Shown piece after piece: positions 5,423 to 11,691 of a DNA stretch of 11,691 nucleotides. Source of the stretch: Methanolinea sp. (GTDB lineage Archaea; Halobacteriota; Methanomicrobia; Methanomicrobiales; Methanospirillaceae); assembly GCA_013331225.1 (NCBI GenBank), contig DUGV01000243.1:1-11691 (forward strand). Reading direction: 5' to 3'. Made by a program: the position numbers and the translations under genes. Under the pieces are notes generated by a model. That model was not told the DNA's origin and made no database searches. It worked only from the letters and a program-made list of their open reading frames with translations. Position 1 is the stretch's first letter, and each line of letters begins with the position of its first letter.

Positions 5423-6628
5423 ATGCCGCCGGGAACGCGGGACTTCCAGACCCCCGCTGAGAAGGCGGACTCTCTCCTGATAGAGATCCCACTCGACCAC
5501 CCCCTCTCCGGGAATGAACAGGAAATCATCATGGAAATCGGCCGCACTTCGGGGAAGAACGGGTTCTTCTTCGAAGTTGACAGTGATACCCTCCGTTTCT
5601 ACGTCCGATCCCTCGACCCCGGGGCATTCAGGAGCACTGTCCTCGATCTCGTCGGCGGCCGTGGTGAGGAGGGGGGTGCTCCCCCCCGCCTGCACCGGGT
5701 GTTTGGAGACCTGCTCGACCGGATCGACGCGGTGAGAAGCTACGGGATCCGGGGGAAGAAGCGCATCTATGCCACCTACAACCGGGAACGGAAGGTGGCT
5801 GGCCGGGAGCGCAAGGTGAAGGCACGCGGGTCGTGGTACTATGCACTCGACCACGGGTTCGAAAGAGAGGAGAATGCGCTGCCGGAAGAGTTCAGGAACG
5901 CAGTCATCCCCGGGGACAGCGAAGTGGTGTTGCGGGCGCTCCCCTCGAACTGCATCGACCTCGTGATCACCTCTCCGCCCTATAACTTCGGGCTCGGGTA
6001 CGACACGGGCGAGGACGGGGTTGACTGGGAACGGTATTTTGGGAAACTCTTCTCCGTCTTCGACGAGTGCATCCGGGTCCTGAAGTTCGGCGGCAGGATC
6101 ATCGTGAACATCCAGCCGCTCTTCTCGGACTACATCCCGAGCCACCACGTAATCTCCCACTACTTCATGAAAAAGAAGCTCATCTGGAAGGGCGAAATCC
6201 TCTGGGAGAAGCACAACTACAACTGCAAGTACACCGCCTGGGGCAGCTGGAAGAGCCCGGGCAATCCATACCTCAAGTACACCTGGGAGTTCCTGGAGGT
6301 ATTTGCCAAGGGAGACCTCAAGAAGGAAGGGTCGCGGGAGAAGGCCGATATCACGGCGGATGAATTCAAGAAGTGGGTGGTGGCGAAGTGGTCGATCGCC
6401 CCCGAGCGGCAGATGGCAAGGTTCGACCACCCCGCGATGTTTCCGGAAGAGCTTGTCATGCGTGCGCTGAAGCTCTTCAGCTTCGAGGGTGACGTGGTCC
6501 TCGACCCCTTCAACGGCGCCGGCACCACCTGCGTCACGGCAAAGAAGCTGAACCGGAATTACCTCGGGATCGACATCTCGCAGAAGTACTGCGAAACCGC
6601 GGAGAGGCGGCTCAAAGAGATCCTGTGA
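5423..6628 (+). CDS. Site-specific DNA methyltransferase, beta class (N4-cytosine or N6-adenine), with N-terminal extension
   Basis: A 401-residue amino-methyltransferase that modifies an exocyclic amino group in DNA using SAM. The catalytic motif IV DLVITSPPYNFG (179-190) precedes the SAM-binding motif I VVLDPFNGAGTTCVTAKKL (358-376), with HPAMFPEELVMRAL (motif X, 336-349) in between. This IV...X-I order is the beta class, and TSPPY is common in N4-cytosine enzymes though not decisive. The region between 190 and 335, including many aromatic and basic residues (KHNYNCKYTAWGSWKSPGNP), should hold target recognition. Residues 1 to about 155 precede the usual start (VIPGDSEVVLRALP) and match no domain I know. 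There is no restriction endonuclease gene next to it, so it looks solitary. The stop is followed at once by a hairpin. Its recognition site is unknown. Confidence 0.92.
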   Translation: MPPGTRDFQTPAEKADSLLIEIPLDHPLSGNEQEIIMEIGRTSGKNGFFFEVDSDTLRFYVRSLDPGAFRSTVLDLVGGRGEEGGAPPRLHRVFGDLLDRIDAVRSYGIRGKKRIYATYNRERKVAGRERKVKARGSWYYALDHGFEREENALPEEFRNAVIPGDSEVVLRALPSNCIDLVITSPPYNFGLGYDTGEDGVDWERYFGKLFSVFDECIRVLKFGGRIIVNIQPLFSDYIPSHHVISHYFMKKKLIWKGEILWEKHNYNCKYTAWGSWKSPGNPYLKYTWEFLEVFAKGDLKKEGSREKADITADEFKKWVVAKWSIAPERQMARFDHPAMFPEELVMRALKLFSFEGDVVLDPFNGAGTTCVTAKKLNRNYLGIDISQKYCETAERRLKEIL

Positions 6629-6646
6629 ATCCCCGCGTGCGGGGAT
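6629..6646. terminator. Hairpin between convergent genes, probable bidirectional terminator
   Basis: ATCCCCG-CGTG-CGGGGAT is a perfect 7-bp stem with a 4-nt loop that begins at the base after the DNA methyltransferase stop and ends 7 bp before the stop of the convergent GNAT gene. There is no strong U-tract on either side, so it may act as a roadblock or 3' end stabiliser as much as a terminator. Confidence 0.55.
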
Positions 6647-6653
6647 CCCGAAT

Positions 6654-7088
6654 TCATATTTCCATCCTCACCATCGGCACCGCGTTGCATCCCTCCATCT
6701 CCCCGAAACAGAAGATGAACCGGTCCCGGATCGTCTGCGGCATCTCCTTCTCCCCGATGGGCGTCCACCCGAACGACTTGTAGAACTTGATCAGCACGAG
6801 GGTCGAGTGGATATAGATCGTCTCCTTCCCGCACGCGGCAAGGAGCGCCTCGACGGCATCCCTTGCATACCCCTTCCCCCTGAACTCGTCCAGGGTGAAG
6901 ACGCAGTCCATCTCGAGGCCATCTGTGTGGCGGGTGCAGCGGGCGGTGGCGGCGAGGGTTCCGTTGTCAAAGACTCCGAAGATGCGTTCGGTCTTCGGGT
7001 CTGCCTTCTGGCCCCGGTAGTGGGTCCAGGCCTGCTCAGCAAGCGGGAACTCGGCAGGGGTGAGCTCGCGGGTGGTGGCGGGGGCCAT
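6654..7088 (-). CDS. GNAT family N-acetyltransferase
   Basis: A 144-residue acetyl-CoA-dependent acetyltransferase of the GNAT fold. The acetyl-CoA loop is FRGKGYARDAVEALL (69-83, with R70, G73, A75 in the R/QxxGxA pattern). It is followed by IYIHSTLVLIKFYKSFGWTPIGEKEMPQTIRDRF (91-124), in which FYKSFGW is the GNAT strand-7 region. The Cys-containing tail IFCFGEMEGCNAVPMVRM (125-142) is a distinctive feature that I associate with methanogen homologues, from memory only. It is unrelated in detail to the RimI-like protein at 334-792. GGAG (7101-7104, minus strand) lies 12 nt before the ATG, a slightly long spacing. A TATA-like AATTATAGG lies around 7167-7175. The substrate is unknown. Confidence 0.88.
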   Translation of the reverse strand: MAPATTRELTPAEFPLAEQAWTHYRGQKADPKTERIFGVFDNGTLAATARCTRHTDGLEMDCVFTLDEFRGKGYARDAVEALLAACGKETIYIHSTLVLIKFYKSFGWTPIGEKEMPQTIRDRFIFCFGEMEGCNAVPMVRMEI

Positions 7089-7371
7089 GCAAGAATCGTT
7101 CTCCTTCTTGGAGGTTTTGGAGGGGGTGCGGGAAAAAGGTAGGGGTGGGGGAATGAATGATTATCCCCTATAATTGTGTTAGTATTGGATATTACGGAAA
7201 TACAATTTTGTGTTTTATTGTATATCTCTGGTATACATTTAATAATAATCCGATAAAACACAAAAAGGGGGAGAAAGGATCGCCCGATCTCATCATAAAA
7301 ATTCGTGTATTCTTTGATATACTCAAGCCCTACTTCAGCAATTATTTTTTATTTAAGAACCTGTAAATTGA
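7089..7371. other. Gap spanning the GC-rich to AT-rich transition
   Basis: The left 50 bp carry the GNAT ribosome binding site and G/C-rich text; from about 7150 the DNA becomes strongly AT-rich and stays so to the window end. It contains the promoter-like AATTATAGG (minus, about 7167-7175), a long inverted repeat (7206-7265), a small palindrome GATCG-CC-CGATC (7278-7289), and a T/A-rich TTTTTTATTTAAG (7345-7357) that may be the promoter of the lipoprotein gene. A 69-codon open frame (7157-7366) is not supported as a gene. Confidence 0.5.
7206..7265. repeat. Perfect 13-bp inverted repeat with nested 5-bp hairpin
   Basis: TTTTGTGTTTTAT (7206-7218) and ATAAAACACAAAA (7253-7265) are exact inverted copies separated by 34 nt. 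Inside, GTATA (7220-7224) pairs with TATAC (7232-7236) around TCTCTGG. It lies about 105 bp before the lipoprotein gene. It could be an operator pair, a terminator-like RNA structure or the remnant of a small mobile element; no duplicated target site or transposase was seen. Confidence 0.6.
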
Positions 7372-7977
7372 ATGACAATGAAACATCGAGGGACGATAGG
7401 AATAATATTTCTCTTGATTGTATTGCTTTGGGTATGCACCATATGTTGTTGTGTGCAGCAAACCGCTCCTCAAAAACAAATTAACCAAAGGCAGGATTCA
7501 GGATTGAAAGATATTACTGAAATAACTGCGAGTTATCCAATTCATCTAGAAGAAGTACTGGAAATCATGCAAGATGAGAAAGATACTGCTGGCCAAAACC
7601 TTTCAGGATATTCTATCCATTATATCCAGGGAGATCAGGTCAATGTAAATGGTGAGGCATATCACTGGATGATCGGATTGAAAAAGGGTGCTTCTAAAGT
7701 CTTTTATTATTACGAATCAGGAGAGTCTTCGCTTCTGTCTTGGTCCGCATGGTTCCCCCAGGATCCAATCGATTTGAACCTTGTTATGATGCCCTCCTGC
7801 CTCATCTCAACAGAACCAAGTATTAATTCATTAGTTGCCGACCAAGGAAACATCAAATCAATCATCCTTGAAAAAACCACCTATACTGTAAATATTGAGA
7901 AAGAGGGGATGATATCATCAGTGGAATATAATGCTCTTATTAGGGGTCCATGTCCTACTATTACAATGAGTATATAA
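7372..7977 (+). CDS. Hypothetical secreted lipoprotein
   Basis: A 201-residue protein of no family I recognise. Residues 1-24 form a signal peptide: basic MTMKHRG, then a hydrophobic core IIFLLIVLLWVCTI, ending in Cys-Cys-Cys (25-27), a lipobox-like site suggesting lipid attachment on the outer face of the membrane. The mature part begins with a Gln-rich linker (QQTAPQKQINQRQ, 29-41), then a mixed alpha/beta region with aromatic clusters (YHWMIGLKKGASKVFYYY, about 97-114) and a short Cys at 143. ATG 7372 and ATG 7378 are both possible starts; neither has a strong Shine-Dalgarno. Its AT-rich codon use matches the VWA gene and not the genes to the left. It is convergent with the VWA gene, with 34 bp between stops. 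The function is unknown. Confidence 0.7.
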   Translation: MTMKHRGTIGIIFLLIVLLWVCTICCCVQQTAPQKQINQRQDSGLKDITEITASYPIHLEEVLEIMQDEKDTAGQNLSGYSIHYIQGDQVNVNGEAYHWMIGLKKGASKVFYYYESGESSLLSWSAWFPQDPIDLNLVMMPSCLISTEPSINSLVADQGNIKSIILEKTTYTVNIEKEGMISSVEYNALIRGPCPTITMSI

Positions 7978-7997
7978 CCAAAAATATCACCTCACTC

Positions 7998-8005
7998 AAA
8001 AAAAA
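7998..8005 (-). terminator. U8 tract after the VWA protein gene
   Basis: A run of eight A on the plus strand is a U8 tract for minus-strand transcription, seven bases after the stop codon of the VWA gene. This is typical of archaeal U-tract termination. Confidence 0.55.
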
Positions 8006-8011
8006 TATTGG

Positions 8012-11000
8012 CTATTTTAGCACGATATAAGGTTTAAAGGTAGGGGGCCCAGATGTTTCTGGGGGAGGTGGTGCTGCAACAACAGGGCCAGGTGCATCTT
8101 CCGCATTCGCAACGACTTTAAAAAGAATTACTCCGGCGGGCAGCAGATTTTTCTGATATCTGAACTCACCAGGCTGGTTCGCTTCCTCTGATGAGAGATT
8201 TTTTGAACCAATAAGAATCCACTGCATACCTCCGTCATTGGATATGAAATATTGCTCAGTTACGTTCATCACCCCAGTGTAGTGCCGGTCCCATGTCCAT
8301 ACCATATACTCAATCCCTTGCGGATCAGATTCAGATCCTCCACTGACATTAGTAATATTTAGAACGCTGGTGTTTACTCCAGTAGATACCATCCCAGGGA
8401 CACCAGTAATGTATGTTTTCGGCAAGAGCAAATAAGTAGGATCTCCTTCTCCAAACGAAATAGTGGAACCAGGTCCAAAAATATTAATGTTCCCATCCGT
8501 AAGAACCCTTAAACGATATCTCGCCTCCCATATTTGATGCAATTTGATAGAACCAATTGGAAAAGTCAATTTATTTGTAGTGGACCATTCTTCAGATTGA
8601 TCTTCGTAATAGGCTGGGACTATCGTATGGGTTTCATTATATGAATGGATCCATGTAGATACTTCCTCCAAGTTATCATCTAAATGAACATAGTCGAAGA
8701 CTATAGTGTCCCCCTCATTGAGAACAATATTATAATTGACTTCAACTTGTTCAAAATTCAAATCCATATTTGTATTTACACTGGCTTCTTCTTTTAACTC
8801 ACCAGCGATTTTACGATACAATCCAATTAATTCTTGTTCATTTCCAGCCCATTGATACCAACCTTTTGTCGCTTCTGACAATATTGTTAAATCAGTTTCA
8901 ACATTGTCATTTAAATTTTGAGCAAAGCCTATTGAATACACTTTAACTTTTGATGTGTTTGTTCCGCTATTCGCATATACGGACATATTTTGGTTGGTAT
9001 TCAATCCGTCCGTACAAACATAACCTCTTTTCCAATCCCATATGGGATATTTCCTTTCCCACCAACGACGCTCTATCGAAATGCTTCCTTTAGAGTCTGG
9101 TAAATCATTATACCACTCATATCCGTGGACACGAATATTACTACCACCCTCGGTATTTCTTACAATACAATTTAAAGGATCGAAGGAATATGTTGATCCA
9201 CTCCAGGGGTAGGACGATCTAGCAATTCCATACGTATCCTCGTAATCTTGTGACAATACAGATAAGTAAGAACCATTATCTGGAAAACCGATTCCTCTTG
9301 CAAGTGGATTTCCATGAAGGTTCCAGTCACCGTCTGTCATCATTACTACAGCTTTCACCGCTCCAGGTCTGCCATTTTCTTTGAGGTATTTTATCCCATC
9401 GTAATAGGCCCTTCTCATTATTGTTGCCCCAAATGCACTCAAAGAATCAATTGATGAGTTTGCAGTGGCCCCATTATCTGTCAATCCTTGATTTAACTGG
9501 ACATCAGAGGCAAAGGACATGATTGCTACTCTATCACGACCCGGTTCCAAATCCATATTTCCTACAAAATCTTTCGCAGCATTTTTTGCTGCTTGCATTC
9601 GATTTGGGGAAATATCTGTGCCAGACATACTTCCCGAGCGATCAATGATCAAGACCACATCAATAGGATCTGGTCTTAATGCATACCCATCGCCTTTTAA
9701 ACGAATCCATACATCAACAGTATCGGTCACATTTACCGTTTGCGGAAAAACTTCCGTTTCTAAACTTAAATATGGGTAATTTTTCCATGATACAGTAACA
9801 TTATGTGTCGCACTCCTTCCGCTAGCATTATTTTCCCAATGCGCCGTAACTAAAACATCTCCACTCGCGGTTTGACTATGATTCAGATCGGTCCAATTTG
9901 TGGTAAATGCTCCAGGTAAAAAATTGACAATCGCATATCCATTAATATCTGAAATTGCGTCAAACGCGGAAAGATCTGGTTCCATTGTCACATTATAAGT
10001 CTCACCATGATAATCAGGTATTCCCAAGGAAAAGGTAACCAGCTCATCCGGAACGGGATTTCCATTTTCATCGATGACTTTTGCGAGCAATTGTCCCGGT
10101 TCCCACCCAATAACATCTCTGCTAGCCATTGATTCAGGAATAGCAGTAAACTGCATATCAATCGGTTCTTGACTTATAAACCAAACTTCTTTATGGCATA
10201 AAACTGTTGGACTTACCAACGACTTTGCTGTTATTGTAATTTTCCCGACAGATGTCTTTGGACCATACGTCATCAGGGCTTTCCCTTGAGCGTTCGTATA
10301 GACTACTGCGTCTTCACCGGGGATGGTTGTACTAATGGAAATCGGGCTATTCATTACCCCATTTCCATACTGGTCCCTTAACGTATAGATAATCTGATAA
10401 AGGCTGATACCGTCCGCATATTGTTTCGGAGGGTTTCCAAGATACCCATCGGGATCGAATTGCTGTTCGATAGCGACTGGACTGGAATTGGCTATTGCGT
10501 TTATATAAAAATAATCATCCTGTTGATCAAGAAATTCAGGATGAACGATAATCATATTGGGTCCTGGTGCAGTGCTTGCCTGGAACTGGGCTGTTGCATT
10601 ACCAGTAGAGTCGACCGGAATACTGATCGCTGTATATGGCGGACTTGCCCCAACAAACAAGGCGGTATTATTAGGAGAATATCCAATCTGGAAATATACC
10701 TGTTCCGTAATACGCCGGTTATCAACAGGGTTTCCCCATTGATCTGCATAAGCTAATCTGATAGATTTACTCGATCCAACATTCATCTCGGAAGGAACTG
10801 AATAACTGGTCCTTTGAAAAGGATTATCATGGTCGATTTTAATTTCAGTTGACCAGGTCCGATTTTTAAATGGTTCATTTGGATCTAAATCGTTCTCTTT
10901 AAAAAGAACCTTGCCGGTAACTATTGCTGTTCCACTTTTATATTTGGAAGTAAAAATGGTTGATGTTTTATTAGAGATTGTATAACTGGAAGGAGGATTC

Positions 11001-11230
11001 AATGTTCCAAATATCGGATTGTCAATTGAGAACTCAACAAGATAATTATCCATTGAAGCATTTGTATTATTCCCGATTTCAAGTGTAATGCTACAGGTAT
11101 CCGCTCCGTTTGCAACGGTCCATTCTTTGCTTCTTGACCATTGGGCCGTGTCTACAACCATTCCCGAGCAGACAATGACAAGACTTATGCTCAATATCAC
11201 AAGTAATGCAACTTGGCATATCCGATCCAT
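8012..11230 (-). CDS. Large secreted protein with invasin-like Ig domains and a VWA domain
   Basis: A 1072-residue extracellular protein. Residues 1-23 are a Sec-type signal peptide. Three Ig-like (Big_1/invasin-type) modules are marked by DQWGNPV (163-169), DQYGNGV (286-292) and DENGNPV (387-393), each followed by beta-rich text. A von Willebrand A domain spans about 523-815: its metal site (MIDAS) is complete, with DRSGS (D530, S532, S534), T603 in GATIM and D633 in MTDGD. Between D633 and the next core strand VKVYSIGF (762-769) lies an unusually long insertion of about 120 residues, rich in Trp/Tyr, with Cys688 and Cys739. Further beta-rich regions follow, including VWTWDRHYTGVMN (977-989) and ISNDGGMQW (996-1004), and a Pro-rich tail. 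There are many N-x-S/T sequons. No C-terminal membrane anchor is seen, so it is secreted or held by partners. A role in adhesion or surface assembly is inferred from domains. Confidence 0.88.
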   Translation of the reverse strand: MDRICQVALLVILSISLVIVCSGMVVDTAQWSRSKEWTVANGADTCSITLEIGNNTNASMDNYLVEFSIDNPIFGTLNPPSSYTISNKTSTIFTSKYKSGTAIVTGKVLFKENDLDPNEPFKNRTWSTEIKIDHDNPFQRTSYSVPSEMNVGSSKSIRLAYADQWGNPVDNRRITEQVYFQIGYSPNNTALFVGASPPYTAISIPVDSTGNATAQFQASTAPGPNMIIVHPEFLDQQDDYFYINAIANSSPVAIEQQFDPDGYLGNPPKQYADGISLYQIIYTLRDQYGNGVMNSPISISTTIPGEDAVVYTNAQGKALMTYGPKTSVGKITITAKSLVSPTVLCHKEVWFISQEPIDMQFTAIPESMASRDVIGWEPGQLLAKVIDENGNPVPDELVTFSLGIPDYHGETYNVTMEPDLSAFDAISDINGYAIVNFLPGAFTTNWTDLNHSQTASGDVLVTAHWENNASGRSATHNVTVSWKNYPYLSLETEVFPQTVNVTDTVDVWIRLKGDGYALRPDPIDVVLIIDRSGSMSGTDISPNRMQAAKNAAKDFVGNMDLEPGRDRVAIMSFASDVQLNQGLTDNGATANSSIDSLSAFGATIMRRAYYDGIKYLKENGRPGAVKAVVMMTDGDWNLHGNPLARGIGFPDNGSYLSVLSQDYEDTYGIARSSYPWSGSTYSFDPLNCIVRNTEGGSNIRVHGYEWYNDLPDSKGSISIERRWWERKYPIWDWKRGYVCTDGLNTNQNMSVYANSGTNTSKVKVYSIGFAQNLNDNVETDLTILSEATKGWYQWAGNEQELIGLYRKIAGELKEEASVNTNMDLNFEQVEVNYNIVLNEGDTIVFDYVHLDDNLEEVSTWIHSYNETHTIVPAYYEDQSEEWSTTNKLTFPIGSIKLHQIWEARYRLRVLTDGNINIFGPGSTISFGEGDPTYLLLPKTYITGVPGMVSTGVNTSVLNITNVSGGSESDPQGIEYMVWTWDRHYTGVMNVTEQYFISNDGGMQWILIGSKNLSSEEANQPGEFRYQKNLLPAGVILFKVVANAEDAPGPVVAAPPPPETSGPPTFKPYIVLK

Positions 11231-11458
11231 ATCTTAACCCTCAACCCACCTTATTGACTATCGTTATCATATATTCAATACTATATATCTATCTATAAAG
11301 GATAAATGGGGAAAAATTACTTTTTTCTGCGAATGGCGCATATTTTATGCTCCTTTTTAATTTCAAAACCCATTTCCTAAATATGCCTGATACTAAACGC
11401 AGGTTTTAAATCATTTCCAGTTTTTTTCAATATTTAATTATTAATCTTGGTCTTTCCC
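11231..11458. promoter_or_regulatory. Divergent AT-rich promoter region between the VWA and pilin-like genes
   Basis: These 228 bp contain no gene. For the VWA gene (minus), a TATA-like TATAGATAGATATATAG occupies about 11281-11297, giving a leader of roughly 30 nt, and GAGGG lies about 8 nt before its ATG. For the pilin-like gene (plus), TTTTAAAT (11404-11411) and ATATTTAATTA (11430-11440) are both candidate TATA boxes. The second would give a nearly leaderless transcript at ATG 11459. Confidence 0.5.
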
Positions 11459-11691
11459 ATGCGGATGAACAAATCACGTCATCGTCTAAATCAAATCATG
11501 AATGAGTCTGGGCAATTATCTATCGATTTTATCATCGGTCTATCTATTTTCATGATTGCCCTAATCATGGTGTCTACCATGGCATCTGGTCTCCTGATTG
11601 GCTTAAGGAGCAAAACTATCGATTATGATGCAGTTGCCTACCGAACTGGAGTTATCCTCGTCGAAGACCCTGGTGAAAACACCACATTTCC
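11459..11691 (+). CDS. Class III signal-peptide (pilin-like) protein, N-terminal part, cut by the window end
   Basis: An open frame from ATG 11459 to the edge gives 77 residues with no stop. The start is MRMNKSRHRLNQIMNESG, a basic N-terminus, then QLSIDFIIGLSIFMIALIMVSTMASGLLIG, a hydrophobic stretch. The G-QLSIDF junction (residues 18-24) matches the archaeal class III signal pattern G|QxSxE(F/Y), with Asp in place of Glu, which is processed by the prepilin peptidase EppA in methanococci. The hydrophobic helix would then form the core of a pilus-like fibre or a membrane anchor. Small proteins of this form occur in Methanomicrobiales clusters with pilus ATPase and membrane genes. The identity beyond pilin-like is unknown because the rest lies outside the window. 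A second Met at residue 3 is an alternative start. Confidence 0.75.
   Translation, partial: MRMNKSRHRLNQIMNESGQLSIDFIIGLSIFMIALIMVSTMASGLLIGLRSKTIDYDAVAYRTGVILVEDPGENTTF

Noticed and set aside
4814..6430. A 538-codon open frame on the minus strand across two methyltransferase genes
   Set aside because: It overlaps the N-terminal half of the HNMT-like gene in another frame and the DNA methyltransferase on the opposite strand. Both of those have catalytic motifs, so this is a GC-driven shadow.
7157..7366. A 69-codon AT-rich open frame with a hydrophobic start
   Set aside because: It covers the inverted repeat and promoter-like elements, has no ribosome binding site, and is the kind of frame AT-rich non-coding DNA gives by chance. 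A tiny membrane protein is not excluded.

Overview
The window looks like the chromosome of a methanogenic euryarchaeon, most likely Methanomicrobiales. The signs are an HMG-CoA reductase end (archaeal lipid pathway), a DUF1015/SerK-type protein, long-form HisG, A/T-rich TATA boxes in otherwise GC-rich DNA, an archaeal class III (pilin-type) signal sequence, and one textbook GGAGGTGA ribosome binding site. The taxonomic placement is inference; no 16S or mcr marker is present.

Region 1 (1 to about 7,130) is GC-rich with short gaps. Its order is: the 3' end of HMG-CoA reductase (+); rimI-type N-acetyltransferase (-); a DUF1015 protein (+), divergent from rimI and sharing a TATA-rich gap; hisG (+) behind a gap of about 400 bp that looks like a structured leader; an RNase HI-like protein with a C-terminal coiled coil (+), preceded by a short GC-rich segment with its own promoter and T-tract; an HNMT-like SAM methyltransferase (-); a beta-class DNA methyltransferase without a visible restriction partner (+); and a second GNAT acetyltransferase (-). 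Most are single-gene units placed divergently or convergently, so there is little operon structure. They are housekeeping, amino-acid and modification functions rather than one pathway.

Region 2 (about 7,130 to 11,691) is markedly AT-rich with a different codon choice. It holds a long inverted repeat, a small predicted lipoprotein (+), a 1072-residue secreted protein with three invasin-like Ig domains and a von Willebrand A domain (-), and, divergent from it, the start of a class III signal-peptide (pilin-like) protein running off the right edge. This looks like the edge of a cell-surface or pilus-like accessory locus. The pilin-like gene and the VWA protein share a promoter region and may act together outside the cell.

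The best candidates for something less described are the VWA protein with its aromatic-rich insertion beside a pilin-like gene, the possible small RNA or structured leader before the RNase H gene, the N-terminal extension of the DNA methyltransferase, and the archaeal HNMT-like methyltransferase. No CRISPR array, tRNA, rRNA or insertion sequence was seen.
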